Positions 7,528 through 16,840 of a stretch of DNA of 64,000 bases are shown here, piece after piece. The position numbers were made by a program, and so were the translations under genes. Every line of letters starts with the position of its first letter. The first letter of the stretch is position 1. The stretch comes from Tepidicaulis sp002389665. Lineage in GTDB: Bacteria > Pseudomonadota > Alphaproteobacteria > Parvibaculales > Parvibaculaceae. Location: NCBI RefSeq assembly GCF_965222285.1, contig NZ_OZ244942.1, forward strand, positions 1,550,001 to 1,614,000, read 5' to 3'. The notes beneath the pieces were generated by a model that was not told where the DNA came from, searched no databases, and saw only the letters and a program-made list of their open reading frames with translations.

Positions 7528-8321
7528 GCGGCCAGTGCCTCGCGCGGCACTTTCGTGAAGAGCCGGAAGAAATTATCGGTCGTCACCCCGGCAAGCTCGC
7601 CCTCGCCCAGGCCTTTGATTTCGGCGAGCTTGGCTGCGGTATGGACGACAAAGGAAGGTTCGTTGCGTTTACCGCGCTTGGGCACGGGGGCCAGATAAGG
7701 CGAATCCGTTTCGACCAGCAGCCGCTCGAGCGGTACATCCGCCGCCGTCTGGCGGATATCCTCGGCTGATTTGAAGGTCAGAATGCCGGAGAGGGAAATA
7801 TAAAGCCCGAGATCGACCGCCTTCATGGCCAGCGCCCGCCCGGAGGAGAAACAGTGCAAAAGCCCCGGAAAGGCGCCTTCGGCCATTTCTTCGGAAAGAA
7901 TGCGATCCGTGTCCGCATCCGCCTCGCGGGTATGGACGATGAGCGGCAGTCCCGTTTCCCGCGCCGCCCAGATATGGGAGCGGAAATTCTTCTGCTGCGC
8001 CTCGCGCGGGCTGTGCTCGTAATAATAATCGAGCCCGGTTTCCCCGATGCCGACGACTTTCGGGTGGCGGGAAAGCTCGATCAGCCGCGCCGCATCTACT
8101 TCCGGCTCGCTTTCCGCTTCATGGGGGTGAATGCCCACGGTGCAGAAGATGTTGTCATAGCGCTCGGCCACGGCGAGTACCTTGTCGAATTCCGTCACCT
8201 TGGTGCCGATCGTCACCATCAGGCCGACGCCGGCCGCGCCCGCCCGCTTGACGATGGCGTCGGTCTCGCCGTCGAAATCCTTGAAATCGAGATGACAATG
8301 GCTGTCGACGAGAAGGTTCAT
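7524..8321 (-). CDS. tatD: TatD-family metal-dependent hydrolase / DNase
   Basis: The 265-residue TIM-barrel hydrolase has metal-binding VDSHCHLDF at residues 5-13, GIGETGLDYYY with the conserved Glu in mid-protein, PLIVHTREAD, LLHCFSSG and LVETDSPYLAPVPKRGKRNEP near the C-terminus. TatD proteins are 3'-5' exonucleases or deoxyribonucleases linked to DNA repair and turnover. The gene overlaps both metG (upstream) and the MBL gene (downstream) by four bases, so translation is coupled across the operon. Confidence 0.94.
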   Translation of the reverse strand: MNLLVDSHCHLDFKDFDGETDAIVKRAGAAGVGLMVTIGTKVTEFDKVLAVAERYDNIFCTVGIHPHEAESEPEVDAARLIELSRHPKVVGIGETGLDYYYEHSPREAQQKNFRSHIWAARETGLPLIVHTREADADTDRILSEEMAEGAFPGLLHCFSSGRALAMKAVDLGLYISLSGILTFKSAEDIRQTAADVPLERLLVETDSPYLAPVPKRGKRNEPSFVVHTAAKLAEIKGLGEGELAGVTTDNFFRLFTKVPREALAA

Positions 8322-9871
8322 GCCTGCCCCTTTTCCTCATCCACAAAACGCGGGAAAACGCCGCTCGGCGCGGGCAGCGCCGTGCCCGGCACAAGCTCAG
8401 CATCGAGGCTGGCAAAGCTGCGCGCTTCCGGCAGCACGGCCAAAAGGTCGAGTAGCTTCGCCGCCCCGCTCGGCACCACCGGCTGGGCCAGAATGGCGAC
8501 GCGGCGGATCACCTCGGCGGTGACATAGAGCACCGTGCCCATGCGCGCCGGATCGGTTTTCTTCAGCGCCCAAGGCTCCTGGCCAGCGAAATAGCGGTTG
8601 GCCTCGGCCACCGTGTCCCAGATGACGCCAAGCGCCTGATGGATCTGCTGGCCGTCCATATGAACGCGCGCGGCGTCCAGCATGGCGCCGGCCTGGTCCA
8701 GAATGGCTTTGTCTTCCGCCGTCAGTGCGCCCGGCTCCGGCACCTTGCCCTCCAGGTTCTTGGCGATCATCGACAAGGAGCGCTGCGCCAGATTGCCCAG
8801 ATCGTTGGCAAGGTCCGCATTGATGCGGTTCACCACCGTCTCATGGCTGTAGCTGCCGTCCTGGCCGAACGGCACTTCACGGGCGAAGAAATAGCGGATC
8901 TGATCGGTGCCATAAGTCTGCGTGATCGTGAAAGGATCGATCACATTGCCCACCGACTTCGACATTTTCTCGCCGCGGTTGAAAAGGAAACCGTGGCCGT
9001 AAATGCGTTTCGGCAGATCGATCTCGGCGGCCATCAAAAGCGCCGGCCAGATCATCGCGTGGAAGCGCACGATATCCTTGCCGATAATATGCACATCGGC
9101 CGGCCAGTAATGTTTGAAACTTTCCGATTCCACATTCGGATAGCCGACGCCTGTGATGTAATTCGTCAGCGCGTCCACCCACACATACATGACGTGTTTG
9201 GGATCGCCCGGCACCGGCACGCCCCAATCGATCTTGGTGCGCGAGATGGACAGATCGTTGAGCCCTCGCTTCACGAAGGCAACGACTTCATTGCGCCGCG
9301 TTTCGGGCAGAATGAAATCCGGGTGCTTTTCGTAAAGCTCCAGCAGCCGGTCCGCATAGGCGGAGAGACGGAAGAAATAGCTTTCCTCCTCGATCCATTC
9401 GACCGGCGTGCCCGTCGGCGCATATTTCTTGCCGTCGTCCCCGTCGCTCAGCTCGTCTTCGCCGTAATAGGCTTCGTCGCGCACCGAGTACCAGCCGGCA
9501 TATTTATCGAGATAGATATCGCCCTTCGCGGCCAGCTTTTCCCACAGCGTCTGCGCCGCTAGAATATGGCGCGGCTCGCTCGTGCGGATGAAATCGTCGT
9601 TGGAGATGTTCAGAACGGCGCACATTTTTTTGAAGAGCGGCGCCATTTCATCGGCCAGCTCTTGCGGGCTCACGCCGCGCTCCTTGGCGGTCTGCACCAT
9701 CTTCTGCCCGTGGTCGTCCACACCGGTCAAGAAATAGGTATCGACCCCGTCCAGCCGCTTGAAGCGCGCCAGAATATCCGTGGCAATCGCTTCATAGGCA
9801 TGGCCGATATGGGGCGGGCCATTGGGATAGGAAATCGCCGTCGTGATGTAAAAGGCTTTGGGAGCCGTCAT
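8318..9871 (-). CDS. metG: methionine--tRNA ligase
   Basis: This class I aminoacyl-tRNA synthetase of 517 residues charges tRNA-Met. The HIGH signature is PNGPPHIGHAYEA (H21, H24) and the KMSKS signature is GEKMSKSVGN near residue 302. The C-terminal tRNA-binding dimerisation domain of the long MetRS form is absent, so this is the short form common in alphaproteobacteria. The start ATG 9871 has no clear ribosome site. It lies between holB (28 bases upstream) and tatD (4-base overlap). Confidence 0.97.
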   Translation of the reverse strand: MTAPKAFYITTAISYPNGPPHIGHAYEAIATDILARFKRLDGVDTYFLTGVDDHGQKMVQTAKERGVSPQELADEMAPLFKKMCAVLNISNDDFIRTSEPRHILAAQTLWEKLAAKGDIYLDKYAGWYSVRDEAYYGEDELSDGDDGKKYAPTGTPVEWIEEESYFFRLSAYADRLLELYEKHPDFILPETRRNEVVAFVKRGLNDLSISRTKIDWGVPVPGDPKHVMYVWVDALTNYITGVGYPNVESESFKHYWPADVHIIGKDIVRFHAMIWPALLMAAEIDLPKRIYGHGFLFNRGEKMSKSVGNVIDPFTITQTYGTDQIRYFFAREVPFGQDGSYSHETVVNRINADLANDLGNLAQRSLSMIAKNLEGKVPEPGALTAEDKAILDQAGAMLDAARVHMDGQQIHQALGVIWDTVAEANRYFAGQEPWALKKTDPARMGTVLYVTAEVIRRVAILAQPVVPSGAAKLLDLLAVLPEARSFASLDAELVPGTALPAPSGVFPRFVDEEKGQA

Positions 9872-9899
9872 ATCTGAACTTTACTTGCTGTGGCCGGGC

Positions 9900-11012
9900 T
9901 CAGGCCCGGACCGTCAATCCACGCGAGGCCGCCTCGATCAGCGAAAAAGCGTTCAAAATCACCAGCTTGCGGTCGGTGTTGAGCGCGTTCGCCCGGGCGG
10001 CCATAGCGCCGATCTTTTCCCATACCTCAACCCAGCGATCAAGGCCGCCGCTTTGCCCGATCCGCGCGGCAAGTTCGCCCTCGCGGGGCAGCGTCGTGCT
10101 GTCCGGCCCTTGGGAGAGCGTGCGCACCAGCCGGGCCGCCCAGTCGCCGAGGAGTTCCAGCGCCATATCGAATTTGTCGTCCTGCCCGCGCCTCGCAGCC
10201 ATATCGGCAAAAGCATGGAGCGCCTTAATGTCGAGCCGCGGCAGGCTGGCAAGCACCGTCATCATTTGCGTGTAAAGCTCGATGCCCCCTGCAGCGGCAA
10301 TGGAAAGCGCCCGGCCCGCGCTGCCTTCCGATAGCGCGGCAACAAGGGCGGCCTGTTCCGGGGCAAGATCGGGCGCGTGTTGCGCCAGAATGCGGTCAAT
10401 CGCTTCGGGCGCGAGCGGCGTCAACGGCAGTTTGCGGCAGCGCGAGCGGATGGTTGGTAGCAAGCGCCCCGGCTGATGGGAAATCAGAATGAAAAGGCTT
10501 TTGGCGGGCGGCTCTTCCAGCACTTTCAAAAGCGCGTTCGCTGCATTGGCGTTCATCTCGTCGGCGCTATCGACGATTGCCACACGCCAGCCCCCGCCCC
10601 CGGCGCTCTTGCCGAAGAACCCGGCCGTGCGGCGGACTTCTTCTACCGGGATAACGGTTTTCAGCTTCTTGGTTTTCTCGTCTGCCGGGCGGCGCAGCAG
10701 CAGAAGGTCCATATGGCCGAGCCCGGCGATTTGCCGGAAAGTCGGATCGGCCTCATCCATCTGCAGGCTCGATACGCCCATTGCTTTCGCCGTTTCCGGG
10801 TCGCCGTATTTCAAGACGAAGCGCGCCATGCGGTAGGCAAGCGTCGCTTTGCCGACGCCCTTAGGCCCCGTCAGCAGCCAGGCGTGATGCATGCGCCCGC
10901 TCATATAGGCATCGAGAAAAGCAGCTTCAGCTTTTTCCTGGCCGATCAACTCGCTTGTCTCGCGCGGTGCGGGAAGATCGCCCTGCCGGTCGGCTTCCGG
11001 TAGCTCGCTCAT
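9900..11012 (-). CDS. holB: DNA polymerase III delta-prime subunit
   Basis: This 370-residue AAA+ clamp-loader subunit has the Walker A-like loop GPKGVGKATLAYR near residue 49 (Ala at the usual Ser/Thr position), VAIVDSADEMNANAANALLKVLEEPP as the Walker B/sensor region, and the SRC motif in TIRSRCRKLPL. It works in the clamp loader that places the beta clamp on DNA. It overlaps tmk by four bases and precedes metG, the usual tmk-holB-metG order. Confidence 0.95.
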   Translation of the reverse strand: MSELPEADRQGDLPAPRETSELIGQEKAEAAFLDAYMSGRMHHAWLLTGPKGVGKATLAYRMARFVLKYGDPETAKAMGVSSLQMDEADPTFRQIAGLGHMDLLLLRRPADEKTKKLKTVIPVEEVRRTAGFFGKSAGGGGWRVAIVDSADEMNANAANALLKVLEEPPAKSLFILISHQPGRLLPTIRSRCRKLPLTPLAPEAIDRILAQHAPDLAPEQAALVAALSEGSAGRALSIAAAGGIELYTQMMTVLASLPRLDIKALHAFADMAARRGQDDKFDMALELLGDWAARLVRTLSQGPDSTTLPREGELAARIGQSGGLDRWVEVWEKIGAMAARANALNTDRKLVILNAFSLIEAASRGLTVRA

Positions 11013-11656
11013 GCCGTCTCCTTCAGACCGAAATGGCGCGTGACCGCGGCAATCATCGCCGCTGTCACCGCATCCATGTCTTGTCCCGCATCGATCACCA
11101 CACAGCGCTCCGGCGCCTTGGCGGCAATGTCGAGAAAGGCGGCGCGCAGGCGTTCGTGAAAGGCTTTGTCCATGCCTTCATAGCGGTCCTCGCCGCCAGC
11201 GCGCGACGCGGCCCGCTTCAGGCCCTCTTCGACCGGCAGATCGAAGATCAGCGTGAGTTCCGGTCCCTCATCCCCCACCACAAGATCATAGAGGGTTTGA
11301 ATGAAAGCGGGGCCGAGCCCATGCCCATAACCTTGATAGGCCATGGATGAGTCCGCGAAACGGTCGCAGAGTACCCAGCGGCCTTCTTTCAGCGCCGGGC
11401 GGATGGTACGCGCCAGATGGTCGGCCCGGGCGGCGAAATGCAAAAGCGCTTCGGTTTTGCCGTCCCAGCGGTCCGCATCGCCCTCCACCAGGAGTTTGCG
11501 GATCACCTCACCGCCGGGAGAGCCGCCGGGCTCGCGGGTTTTGATAACATCGATGCCGCGTTCGGAAAGCCACTCGGCAAGGCGCGCGATTTGCGTCGAC
11601 TTGCCGGCGCCTTCGCCGCCTTCGAAGCTGATGAAATGCCCGCGCGTTCCGCTCAC
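11009..11656 (-). CDS. tmk: thymidylate kinase
   Basis: The 215-residue enzyme phosphorylates dTMP to dTDP. The P-loop is FEGGEGAGKSTQ (residues 10-21), the DR(Y/F) motif is TREPGG at about 41, and DRFADSSMAYQGYG marks the substrate/LID side. Length fits the family. The start codon is GTG at 11656 (GTGAGCGGAACG). It follows the carboxypeptidase gene by 22 bases and overlaps holB by four, so it belongs to the same operon. Confidence 0.96.
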   Translation of the reverse strand: MSGTRGHFISFEGGEGAGKSTQIARLAEWLSERGIDVIKTREPGGSPGGEVIRKLLVEGDADRWDGKTEALLHFAARADHLARTIRPALKEGRWVLCDRFADSSMAYQGYGHGLGPAFIQTLYDLVVGDEGPELTLIFDLPVEEGLKRAASRAGGEDRYEGMDKAFHERLRAAFLDIAAKAPERCVVIDAGQDMDAVTAAMIAAVTRHFGLKETA

Positions 11657-11678
11657 TGGCCCCCGCTCGCTGGACCCT

Positions 11679-12851
11679 TTATTGGCCCATGATCATTTGT
11701 TTGAGGGAAGCGACAGCGCGCCCGAAAAGGCCCTGCTGCTCGACATCGGCTCCCGCCACAAGCGGAATGCGCCGTGTCGGCATGTCGGGCGCGGTGACGA
11801 CGAGTGTGCCCGCTTGCTCACCTGCGGTGATCGGCGCCTGCAGAGGGCCGTTCCACTCGGCGGTGACTTTCATGTCTTTGCGCGCGTCGCGCGTCATGAT
11901 GATCGTCACGTCCTCGGTGACGACGAGCGGCACCTTGTCGTAGACGCCCTGCCAGACATCGGCGTTTTCAACCACCGAGCCTGCGGCATAAAGATCGTAT
12001 TCCTTGAACTCGCGGAAGCCCCATTCCATCAGCTTCTGGCTTTCTTCCGAGCGCTCGCGCTCCGAGCCGAGCCCGTTCACCACCATAATGAGCCGCCGGT
12101 CGCCCCGCTCGGCGGAGGCGACAAGGCCATAGCCGCTATCTTCTGTGTGGCCGGTTTTGAGCCCGTCCACATTCATGCCGAGATAGAGAAGCGGGTTGCG
12201 GTTGTGCTGCGTGATACCGTTCCAGGTGAACTCGGTTTCCGCGAAATAGGGATAATATGCAGGCAGATCGTAAATGATGTGGCGGGCAAGGATCGCGAGT
12301 TCCCGCGCGGTCATTTTCTGGTCCGGGTCGGGCCAGCCGGTAGAATTGGCGAAGGTCGCTTTCTCCATGCCCAGTTCCCGTGCGCGGTCGGTCATCGCTT
12401 CGGCAAACGCGGCCTCGGAGCCTTTCAGCCCTTCGGCAATGGCGATGCAGGCATCATTGCCCGATTGCACGATGACACCCTGGATCAGGTCCTTCACGGG
12501 AATACGCGAATGCACTTTCGCGAACATGGTCGAGGAACCGGACGCCGCCCCGCCCTTGCGCCAGGCATTTTCGGAGATCGTGAATTCATCCTCAAGGCTG
12601 ATCCGGTCTTCCTTCAGCGCCTCGAACAGCATGGTCATGGTCATGAGCTTGGACATGCTGGCCGGGCTCATCAGCTCGTCGCCTTTTTTCTCGTAGAGAA
12701 TGGCGCCGGTTTCCCCATCCATGAGAACGGCATATTCCGCCTTGGTTTCAAAGGAGGCGTAGGCGCCAGTAGCGCCTGCGGCCATGGCGAAAGCCGCAAC
12801 GGTGAATGCGAGAAACGAAATGCGTGCCGCCTGAATGTAGGAACGGATCAT
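11679..12851 (-). CDS. dacA: D-alanyl-D-alanine carboxypeptidase (PBP5/6 type)
   Basis: The 390-residue low-molecular-mass penicillin-binding protein has an N-terminal signal peptide (residues 1-~31), SxxK as SMSK in SPASMSKLM, SxN as SGN in VQSGNDAC and KTG in LKTGHTEDSGYG. A C-terminal beta domain and amphipathic helix follow (ASLKQMIMGQ at the end). It trims the terminal D-Ala from peptidoglycan stem peptides in the periplasm. ATG 12851 has AGGAG upstream. It lies between rlpA and tmk, an established alphaproteobacterial order. The dacA/dacC label cannot be resolved by eye. Confidence 0.93.
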   Translation of the reverse strand: MIRSYIQAARISFLAFTVAAFAMAAGATGAYASFETKAEYAVLMDGETGAILYEKKGDELMSPASMSKLMTMTMLFEALKEDRISLEDEFTISENAWRKGGAASGSSTMFAKVHSRIPVKDLIQGVIVQSGNDACIAIAEGLKGSEAAFAEAMTDRARELGMEKATFANSTGWPDPDQKMTARELAILARHIIYDLPAYYPYFAETEFTWNGITQHNRNPLLYLGMNVDGLKTGHTEDSGYGLVASAERGDRRLIMVVNGLGSERERSEESQKLMEWGFREFKEYDLYAAGSVVENADVWQGVYDKVPLVVTEDVTIIMTRDARKDMKVTAEWNGPLQAPITAGEQAGTLVVTAPDMPTRRIPLVAGADVEQQGLFGRAVASLKQMIMGQ

Positions 12852-12886
12852 AATACTCCTGCCCGATAGCTGTCCGGTGCCGTGAG

Positions 12887-12904
12887 CCCGGCTTGCAAGC
12901 CGGG
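12887..12904. repeat. perfect 18-bp palindrome between rlpA and the carboxypeptidase gene
   Basis: CCCGGCTTGCAAGCCGGG can form a strong hairpin in the 71-base gap. No T-run follows on the minus strand, so it is not a standard terminator. It may tune read-through from rlpA into the operon. Confidence 0.5.
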
Positions 12905-12922
12905 AGTTTAGAAAGTCGGCGC

Positions 12923-13969
12923 TTATTCCACAATGATGCGGGCGCCGTGATGTCCTTTATCGACCACGCTATTGAGCAGCGTGTCGGCCATCTCCACGTT
13001 ATTGGCCGGAACCCGCACGCGGTAAAGCGTGCGCCCCGAGACATTGACCGGTGTGACGGTCACATCACCGAGCGCGGCAAGCTCGCTTTTCACGAGCTGC
13101 GCATTCTCGATGCTGGAGAACGCGCCGGCCTGAACGTAGAGCTGGTTGGGCCCTGCCACCGGCACGACATCGACGCCTGGCTGCGGGGAAACGGGATCGT
13201 CCCGGATGGGCTGCATCCCGTCGGTGGGCGCGGACGAGATCGGCGCCATCGTGGCTTTCGGTGTTACGGCCTGGCTGCCTGCAAGGGCCGCCGTCTGCAC
13301 ATTGCCGGTAGGTACGGGTTTCAGTGCCTCAGCCGGTGTCTCGGGCGCCGGCATGACGAATGTTTCTTTCGCCGAGACCACTCTTACCGGCGGCTCGCCC
13401 GGCAGCGGCGCGCGGCTGAGATATTGTACCCGCACTTTTGCGGTGCCCTGTTTCAGATAGCCGAGAAGTTCGGCGGCCCGGCGCGAGAGATCGATCTCGC
13501 GCCCCTTGGCGAAGGGGCCGCGGTCATTGACCCGCACGACGAGCGAGCGCCCGTTTTCCAAATTCGTCACCCGCGCCAGCACCGGCATGGGCAAAGTGGG
13601 GTGCGCGGCGCTGATCGCGTTCATGTCGAAGATTTCGCCATTCGCGGTCGGCTTGCCGTGAAATTGCGGCCCGTACCAGGAGGCGATACCCGTGGAATCG
13701 TAAGTCTCGTCTTCGGCGGGATAATACCAGACGCCGAAAATCTGATAGGGCGAGCCGACCTTGTAAACGCCGCCTGCGCCCGAGGGCTGGCCGTCCCGCA
13801 TCACCGACTTGGCGACATGGGTGCCAAGCTGTGTTTCGGCGCAGCCGCTTAGGAAAAGCGCTGCTGCCACAATCAAAACCGGGAAAAATACCCATCGGCT
13901 CTGGAAGAGGCGTGCCGCCCCCCCCGAGCCGGATAACGCCGCCGAACCCGCCTTGCCAGATAAGCTCAT
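12923..13969 (-). CDS. rlpA: RlpA-family septal-ring lipoprotein with SPOR domain
   Basis: The 348-residue lipoprotein starts at ATG 13969, with AGGAGA about 11 bases upstream. A signal anchor ends in a lipobox (FLSGC). The RlpA double-psi barrel follows: TGIASWYGPQFHGKPTANGE, then VRVNDRGPFAKGREIDLS with the catalytic-type Asp. After a Pro/Ala-rich linker comes a C-terminal SPOR domain (LYVQAGAF ... GRTLYRVRV). RlpA proteins cleave denuded glycan strands at the division septum. It heads the minus-strand run rlpA-dacA-tmk-holB-metG-tatD. Confidence 0.93.
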   Translation of the reverse strand: MSLSGKAGSAALSGSGGAARLFQSRWVFFPVLIVAAALFLSGCAETQLGTHVAKSVMRDGQPSGAGGVYKVGSPYQIFGVWYYPAEDETYDSTGIASWYGPQFHGKPTANGEIFDMNAISAAHPTLPMPVLARVTNLENGRSLVVRVNDRGPFAKGREIDLSRRAAELLGYLKQGTAKVRVQYLSRAPLPGEPPVRVVSAKETFVMPAPETPAEALKPVPTGNVQTAALAGSQAVTPKATMAPISSAPTDGMQPIRDDPVSPQPGVDVVPVAGPNQLYVQAGAFSSIENAQLVKSELAALGDVTVTPVNVSGRTLYRVRVPANNVEMADTLLNSVVDKGHHGARIIVE

Positions 13970-14187
13970 GATCGCGCTCTTGTCTCCTGCTTGGCCCCCG
14001 TCAGGCCGCCTGAAAGCGGCCCGGCCCGCATGAACACTCGAATCATACAGAAAGAAAGTCACCACGTCCTTACTCTATCTCAAAACCGGTGGGCGGGGAA
14101 AAGTCGGCTTCTCCGCGCATTCGGGGGAAAATCCACCGTTCAAAGAGCCCGGATGACGCCCTGCTCCTTTGCCCCTATAAGAACCGC

Positions 14188-15543
14188 ATGAGTAAGACAG
14201 CCAAACCCGCAGAAAACCTGCCGGATAGCCTAACCGCAGGCCTGACCCGCCTTGTCCGGCAAAAGCCCGTCGGCCCGCGCGATCTCGATATGGCCGCGCT
14301 TTTCGTCCTCGACGCGGTGGCCAACATTCTGGGCGGGCGAAACTCAGAGCCCGGCCGCACGCTCCTTGCCTGGTGGAATGAGGCTCTCTCCGGCAATAGC
14401 GGGGCGGATGCCGGGCGCTGGGCTTTTCTCATGGGCGCGCTCTGCCACATTCTGGAAACCGACGATCTTCACCGCACTTCCGTGGTTCATCCGGGCTGTG
14501 TCGTGGTGCCTGCTGCCTGGGCGCTTACCGCCCGCCCCGGCGCTGCGGCGGAGGGCCCGGCGTTTCTGACCGCCGTTCTGCACGGCTTTGAAGCGGCAAC
14601 CAGGGTCGGCATGGCCGTGGGCGCTGCCCATTATAAAATCTGGCACAACACGGCGACCTGCGGGCCCTTCGGCTCGGCCATGGCGGGCGCGCATCTTCTG
14701 GGCCTCAGCGAAGCGCAAACCGTGCATGCGCTCGGCAATGCGGGCAGCCAGTCCTCGGGCCTGTGGCAGTTTCTGGAAACCGGCGCCATGACGAAGCATC
14801 TTCATGCAGGCCATGCGGCGGAAGTGGGCCTGCGCGCCGCAGAACTTGCAAAAGTCGGCTTTACCGGCCCGCCGAAAATCCTGGAAGGCGAGAAAGGTTT
14901 TTTCCGCGCCGCTTGCCCGGATGCAAAACCCGGCGCGGTGCTTGCCGACGCCGGTGCGCCCTGGCAATTGACGCTCACCTCGATCAAGCCCTGGCCCTCC
15001 TGCCGTCACACCCATCCGGCCATCGATGCGGCGGGCGGGCTGCGCGCGCGGCTGAAAGCGGCCGGCGCGGCGGCAGAAGACATCGTGAAAGTCGAGGCGG
15101 ATGTCTATCAGGCGGCCATCGATGTTTGCGACCGCCCTTCCCCGGATACCGATTACGACGCGAAATTCTCGCTCCAGCACGCGGTGGCCGTGGCGCTTTT
15201 GCGGGACAAGGTGGATTTCGAAGCCTTCGGACCCGAAGAGCGCGATCATGCCCGCGCGCTGGCCGCCCGCGTGGAACTGCGCGCCGCCCAGCCTTATGAC
15301 GGCGCCTACCCCATTTCCTGGGGCAGCGCGGTGCGCGTGCATCTGAAATCCGGCGAGGTGCTGGAAGAGACCCGCAAAAGCGCAAAGGGCGACCCGGAAG
15401 CCCCGCTCGAGCGGGATGAAATGATCGAGAAAGCCGCCATGCTCATGCGCCATGGCGGCATTGCGGAGCCGGACCGGCTGATCGAAGATATTCTCGCCCT
15501 CGCCCAGCCGGGCAGCGCGCTGCCGGTTCTCGATATCGTCTGA
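14188..15543 (+). CDS. MmgE/PrpD family protein
   Basis: The 451-residue protein is related to 2-methylcitrate dehydratase (PrpD), iminodisuccinate epimerase and cis-aconitate decarboxylase. Family landmarks include HILETDDLHRTSVVHPG, HNTATCGPFGSAMAGAHLLGL, TKHLHAGHAAE, WPSCRHTHPAIDA and DAKFSLQHAVAVAL. The exact reaction cannot be told from sequence. ATG 14188 was chosen because the preceding in-frame codons show no family similarity. It is transcribed divergently from rlpA and stands alone. Confidence 0.85.
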   Translation: MSKTAKPAENLPDSLTAGLTRLVRQKPVGPRDLDMAALFVLDAVANILGGRNSEPGRTLLAWWNEALSGNSGADAGRWAFLMGALCHILETDDLHRTSVVHPGCVVVPAAWALTARPGAAAEGPAFLTAVLHGFEAATRVGMAVGAAHYKIWHNTATCGPFGSAMAGAHLLGLSEAQTVHALGNAGSQSSGLWQFLETGAMTKHLHAGHAAEVGLRAAELAKVGFTGPPKILEGEKGFFRAACPDAKPGAVLADAGAPWQLTLTSIKPWPSCRHTHPAIDAAGGLRARLKAAGAAAEDIVKVEADVYQAAIDVCDRPSPDTDYDAKFSLQHAVAVALLRDKVDFEAFGPEERDHARALAARVELRAAQPYDGAYPISWGSAVRVHLKSGEVLEETRKSAKGDPEAPLERDEMIEKAAMLMRHGGIAEPDRLIEDILALAQPGSALPVLDIV

Positions 15544-15564
15544 AGCAGCCGGGCCTGAAACGCC

Positions 15565-15888
15565 TTAGCCGCTGATGCCCGCAATATGCGTCAGATAGAG
15601 CTGGGCTGCCGCGCCGATGAGGAGCGGACCCCAGAGCCAGCTCGTGCGCCAGAGGAAGCTGCGCTTCTTCTTGGCCTTTGCTTTCTTACCGCCGCTCTCT
15701 TCGCTGCCGCTTTCCTGTGCCGCATCACTTTCGGCAGCGTCTGCCGCCGCGCTGCTCAGCGAGCGGGTGGCGACCGGCGTCTCCGGTGTGGGCAACCTAT
15801 ATTCGGTAATAAAGGAACGGGCGATGTACAGCCCCAGCACCATCATCGCGATTGCCGGGACCCACCACTCAGTAAGATTGAACTCCAT
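15565..15888 (-). CDS. small predicted membrane protein
   Basis: The 107-residue product is unknown. It has an N-terminal hydrophobic helix (residues ~8-24, VPAIAMMVLGLYIA), an Ala/Ser/Glu-rich low-complexity middle, a lysine cluster (GGKKAKAKKKR) and a second hydrophobic segment (WLWGPLLIGAAAQLYLTHIAG). This suggests two transmembrane helices with a charged cytoplasmic linker. It converges on the PrpD-family gene. No strong ribosome site is visible. Confidence 0.55.
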   Translation of the reverse strand: MEFNLTEWWVPAIAMMVLGLYIARSFITEYRLPTPETPVATRSLSSAAADAAESDAAQESGSEESGGKKAKAKKKRSFLWRTSWLWGPLLIGAAAQLYLTHIAGISG

Positions 15889-16135
15889 CGGTACTACTCT
15901 TGATCATTTCCCCCCTGAGGGCCGCCTTAACATGGGCGTACCTCTTTGGCTGCATATTGGCAAAAAAGCCTGCCCCCCGCAAAACAACAATGATTTGTTT
16001 CCGAAGCCCTTGTTTTTGAGGTGTTTTTTCGCCTGAGAGCGGGCCAAAAGGGGGAGGACAAGCCCGCTTTGCCTGTGATATAGCCTGCCGCACCGCCGGG
16101 GCGCGCAACCAGCCCCGCATCCGTGGCGGGCCTTT

Positions 16136-16225
16136 GGAGGGGTGGCCGAGTGGTTGAAGGCACCGGTCTTGAAAACCGGCAGGCGGGGAACCGTCTCGTG
16201 GGTTCGAATCCCACCCCCTCCGCCA
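16136..16225 (+). tRNA. tRNA-Ser (anticodon UGA)
   Basis: This is a class II tRNA of 90 bases with encoded CCA. The acceptor stem GGAGGGG (16136-16142) pairs with CCCCTCC. The anticodon stem-loop CCGGT-CTTGAAA-ACCGG carries TGA. A long variable arm (about GCGGGGAACCGUC) and a normal T-arm GGGTTCGAATCCC follow. The discriminator is G (16222), and CCA is at 16223-16225. It reads UCA-type serine codons. Confidence 0.97.
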
Positions 16226-16313
16226 ATGTGCTGTAACACCGATTCCGCCAAGTTGTTATCAAGTTGTGGAGATATGGGTAGTCGGAATCCCTCCTCAAAT
16301 CGCGTGCGGTAGC

Positions 16314-16763
16314 ATGGACCAGATCGAGCATCCGTCTGTTGAAATTTGGGAAGAACGACGTGCTTGGTTTGAGACCGAGTTTGATGTCGAACAGCGAGGC
16401 GGTGGATATGTTGTTGGTGAGCATGCGACGGGCCTGTTGATCGACCTACAGGCGGCCTTTTGTGCTGGCGCATTTGTAGCCACAATAATTTTGGCTTGTA
16501 CAATCATTGATGCGCATCTACGTGAAGTAGAGCTAGACGACCGCTTCGAGGGAGGCATGAAAGCGGCCTTTAAGTATTCGGGCCGCGTATCGGATCTAGA
16601 ATGGTTACGTTTGCGGCGGAATGCGCTGGTGCATTTTAATTTGTCGAAAGGCCCGGCCGTTACTGTGGATGGTCATTACTGTTCGCGAGAAGTCCATGAA
16701 AGGGATGCGCGACGAGCCATTAATTTGGTAGCGGAAGTGTTTTTTGAAACACCCTGGGTGTAG
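16314..16763 (+). CDS. hypothetical protein with a predicted HEPN-type RNase motif
   Basis: The mostly helical product of 149 residues (from ATG 16314; an in-frame GTG at 16266 would add 16) contains RNALVH at residues 102-107. This fits the R-x4-6-H motif of HEPN ribonucleases and sits inside LRLRRNALVHFNLSKG, a context typical of HEPN helices. An earlier helix, ACTIIDAHLREVEL, fits the first HEPN helices. Base composition is visibly lower in GC than the flanking genes and there is no clear ribosome site. It lies 88 bases after tRNA-Ser, with no antitoxin-like partner in frame beside it. HEPN assignment is by motif only. Confidence 0.55.
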   Translation: MDQIEHPSVEIWEERRAWFETEFDVEQRGGGYVVGEHATGLLIDLQAAFCAGAFVATIILACTIIDAHLREVELDDRFEGGMKAAFKYSGRVSDLEWLRLRRNALVHFNLSKGPAVTVDGHYCSREVHERDARRAINLVAEVFFETPWV

Positions 16764-16840
16764 AAGCAGCTTGACGATATCGATATGCTCCCCTGCCCAT
16801 TCTGCCAGATTACACGGACGGGTTTTTGGGCTGTATTGGC
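16751..16840 (-). pseudogene. possible remnant of an ankyrin-repeat gene
   Basis: On the minus strand this stretch reads NLAEWAGEHIDIVKLLLHPG, close to the ankyrin consensus (LHxAAxxGHxxIVxLLLxxG). There is no matching start or further repeat. The frame runs on the reverse strand into the HEPN-like gene on one side and the glyoxalase-like gene on the other. It looks like one leftover repeat. Evidence is only this short match. Confidence 0.3.

Noticed and set aside
11343..12869. Long open frame (508 codons) opposite the carboxypeptidase and tmk genes
   Set aside because: It is the antisense of two well-supported genes with no family resemblance; long antisense frames are expected at this GC content.
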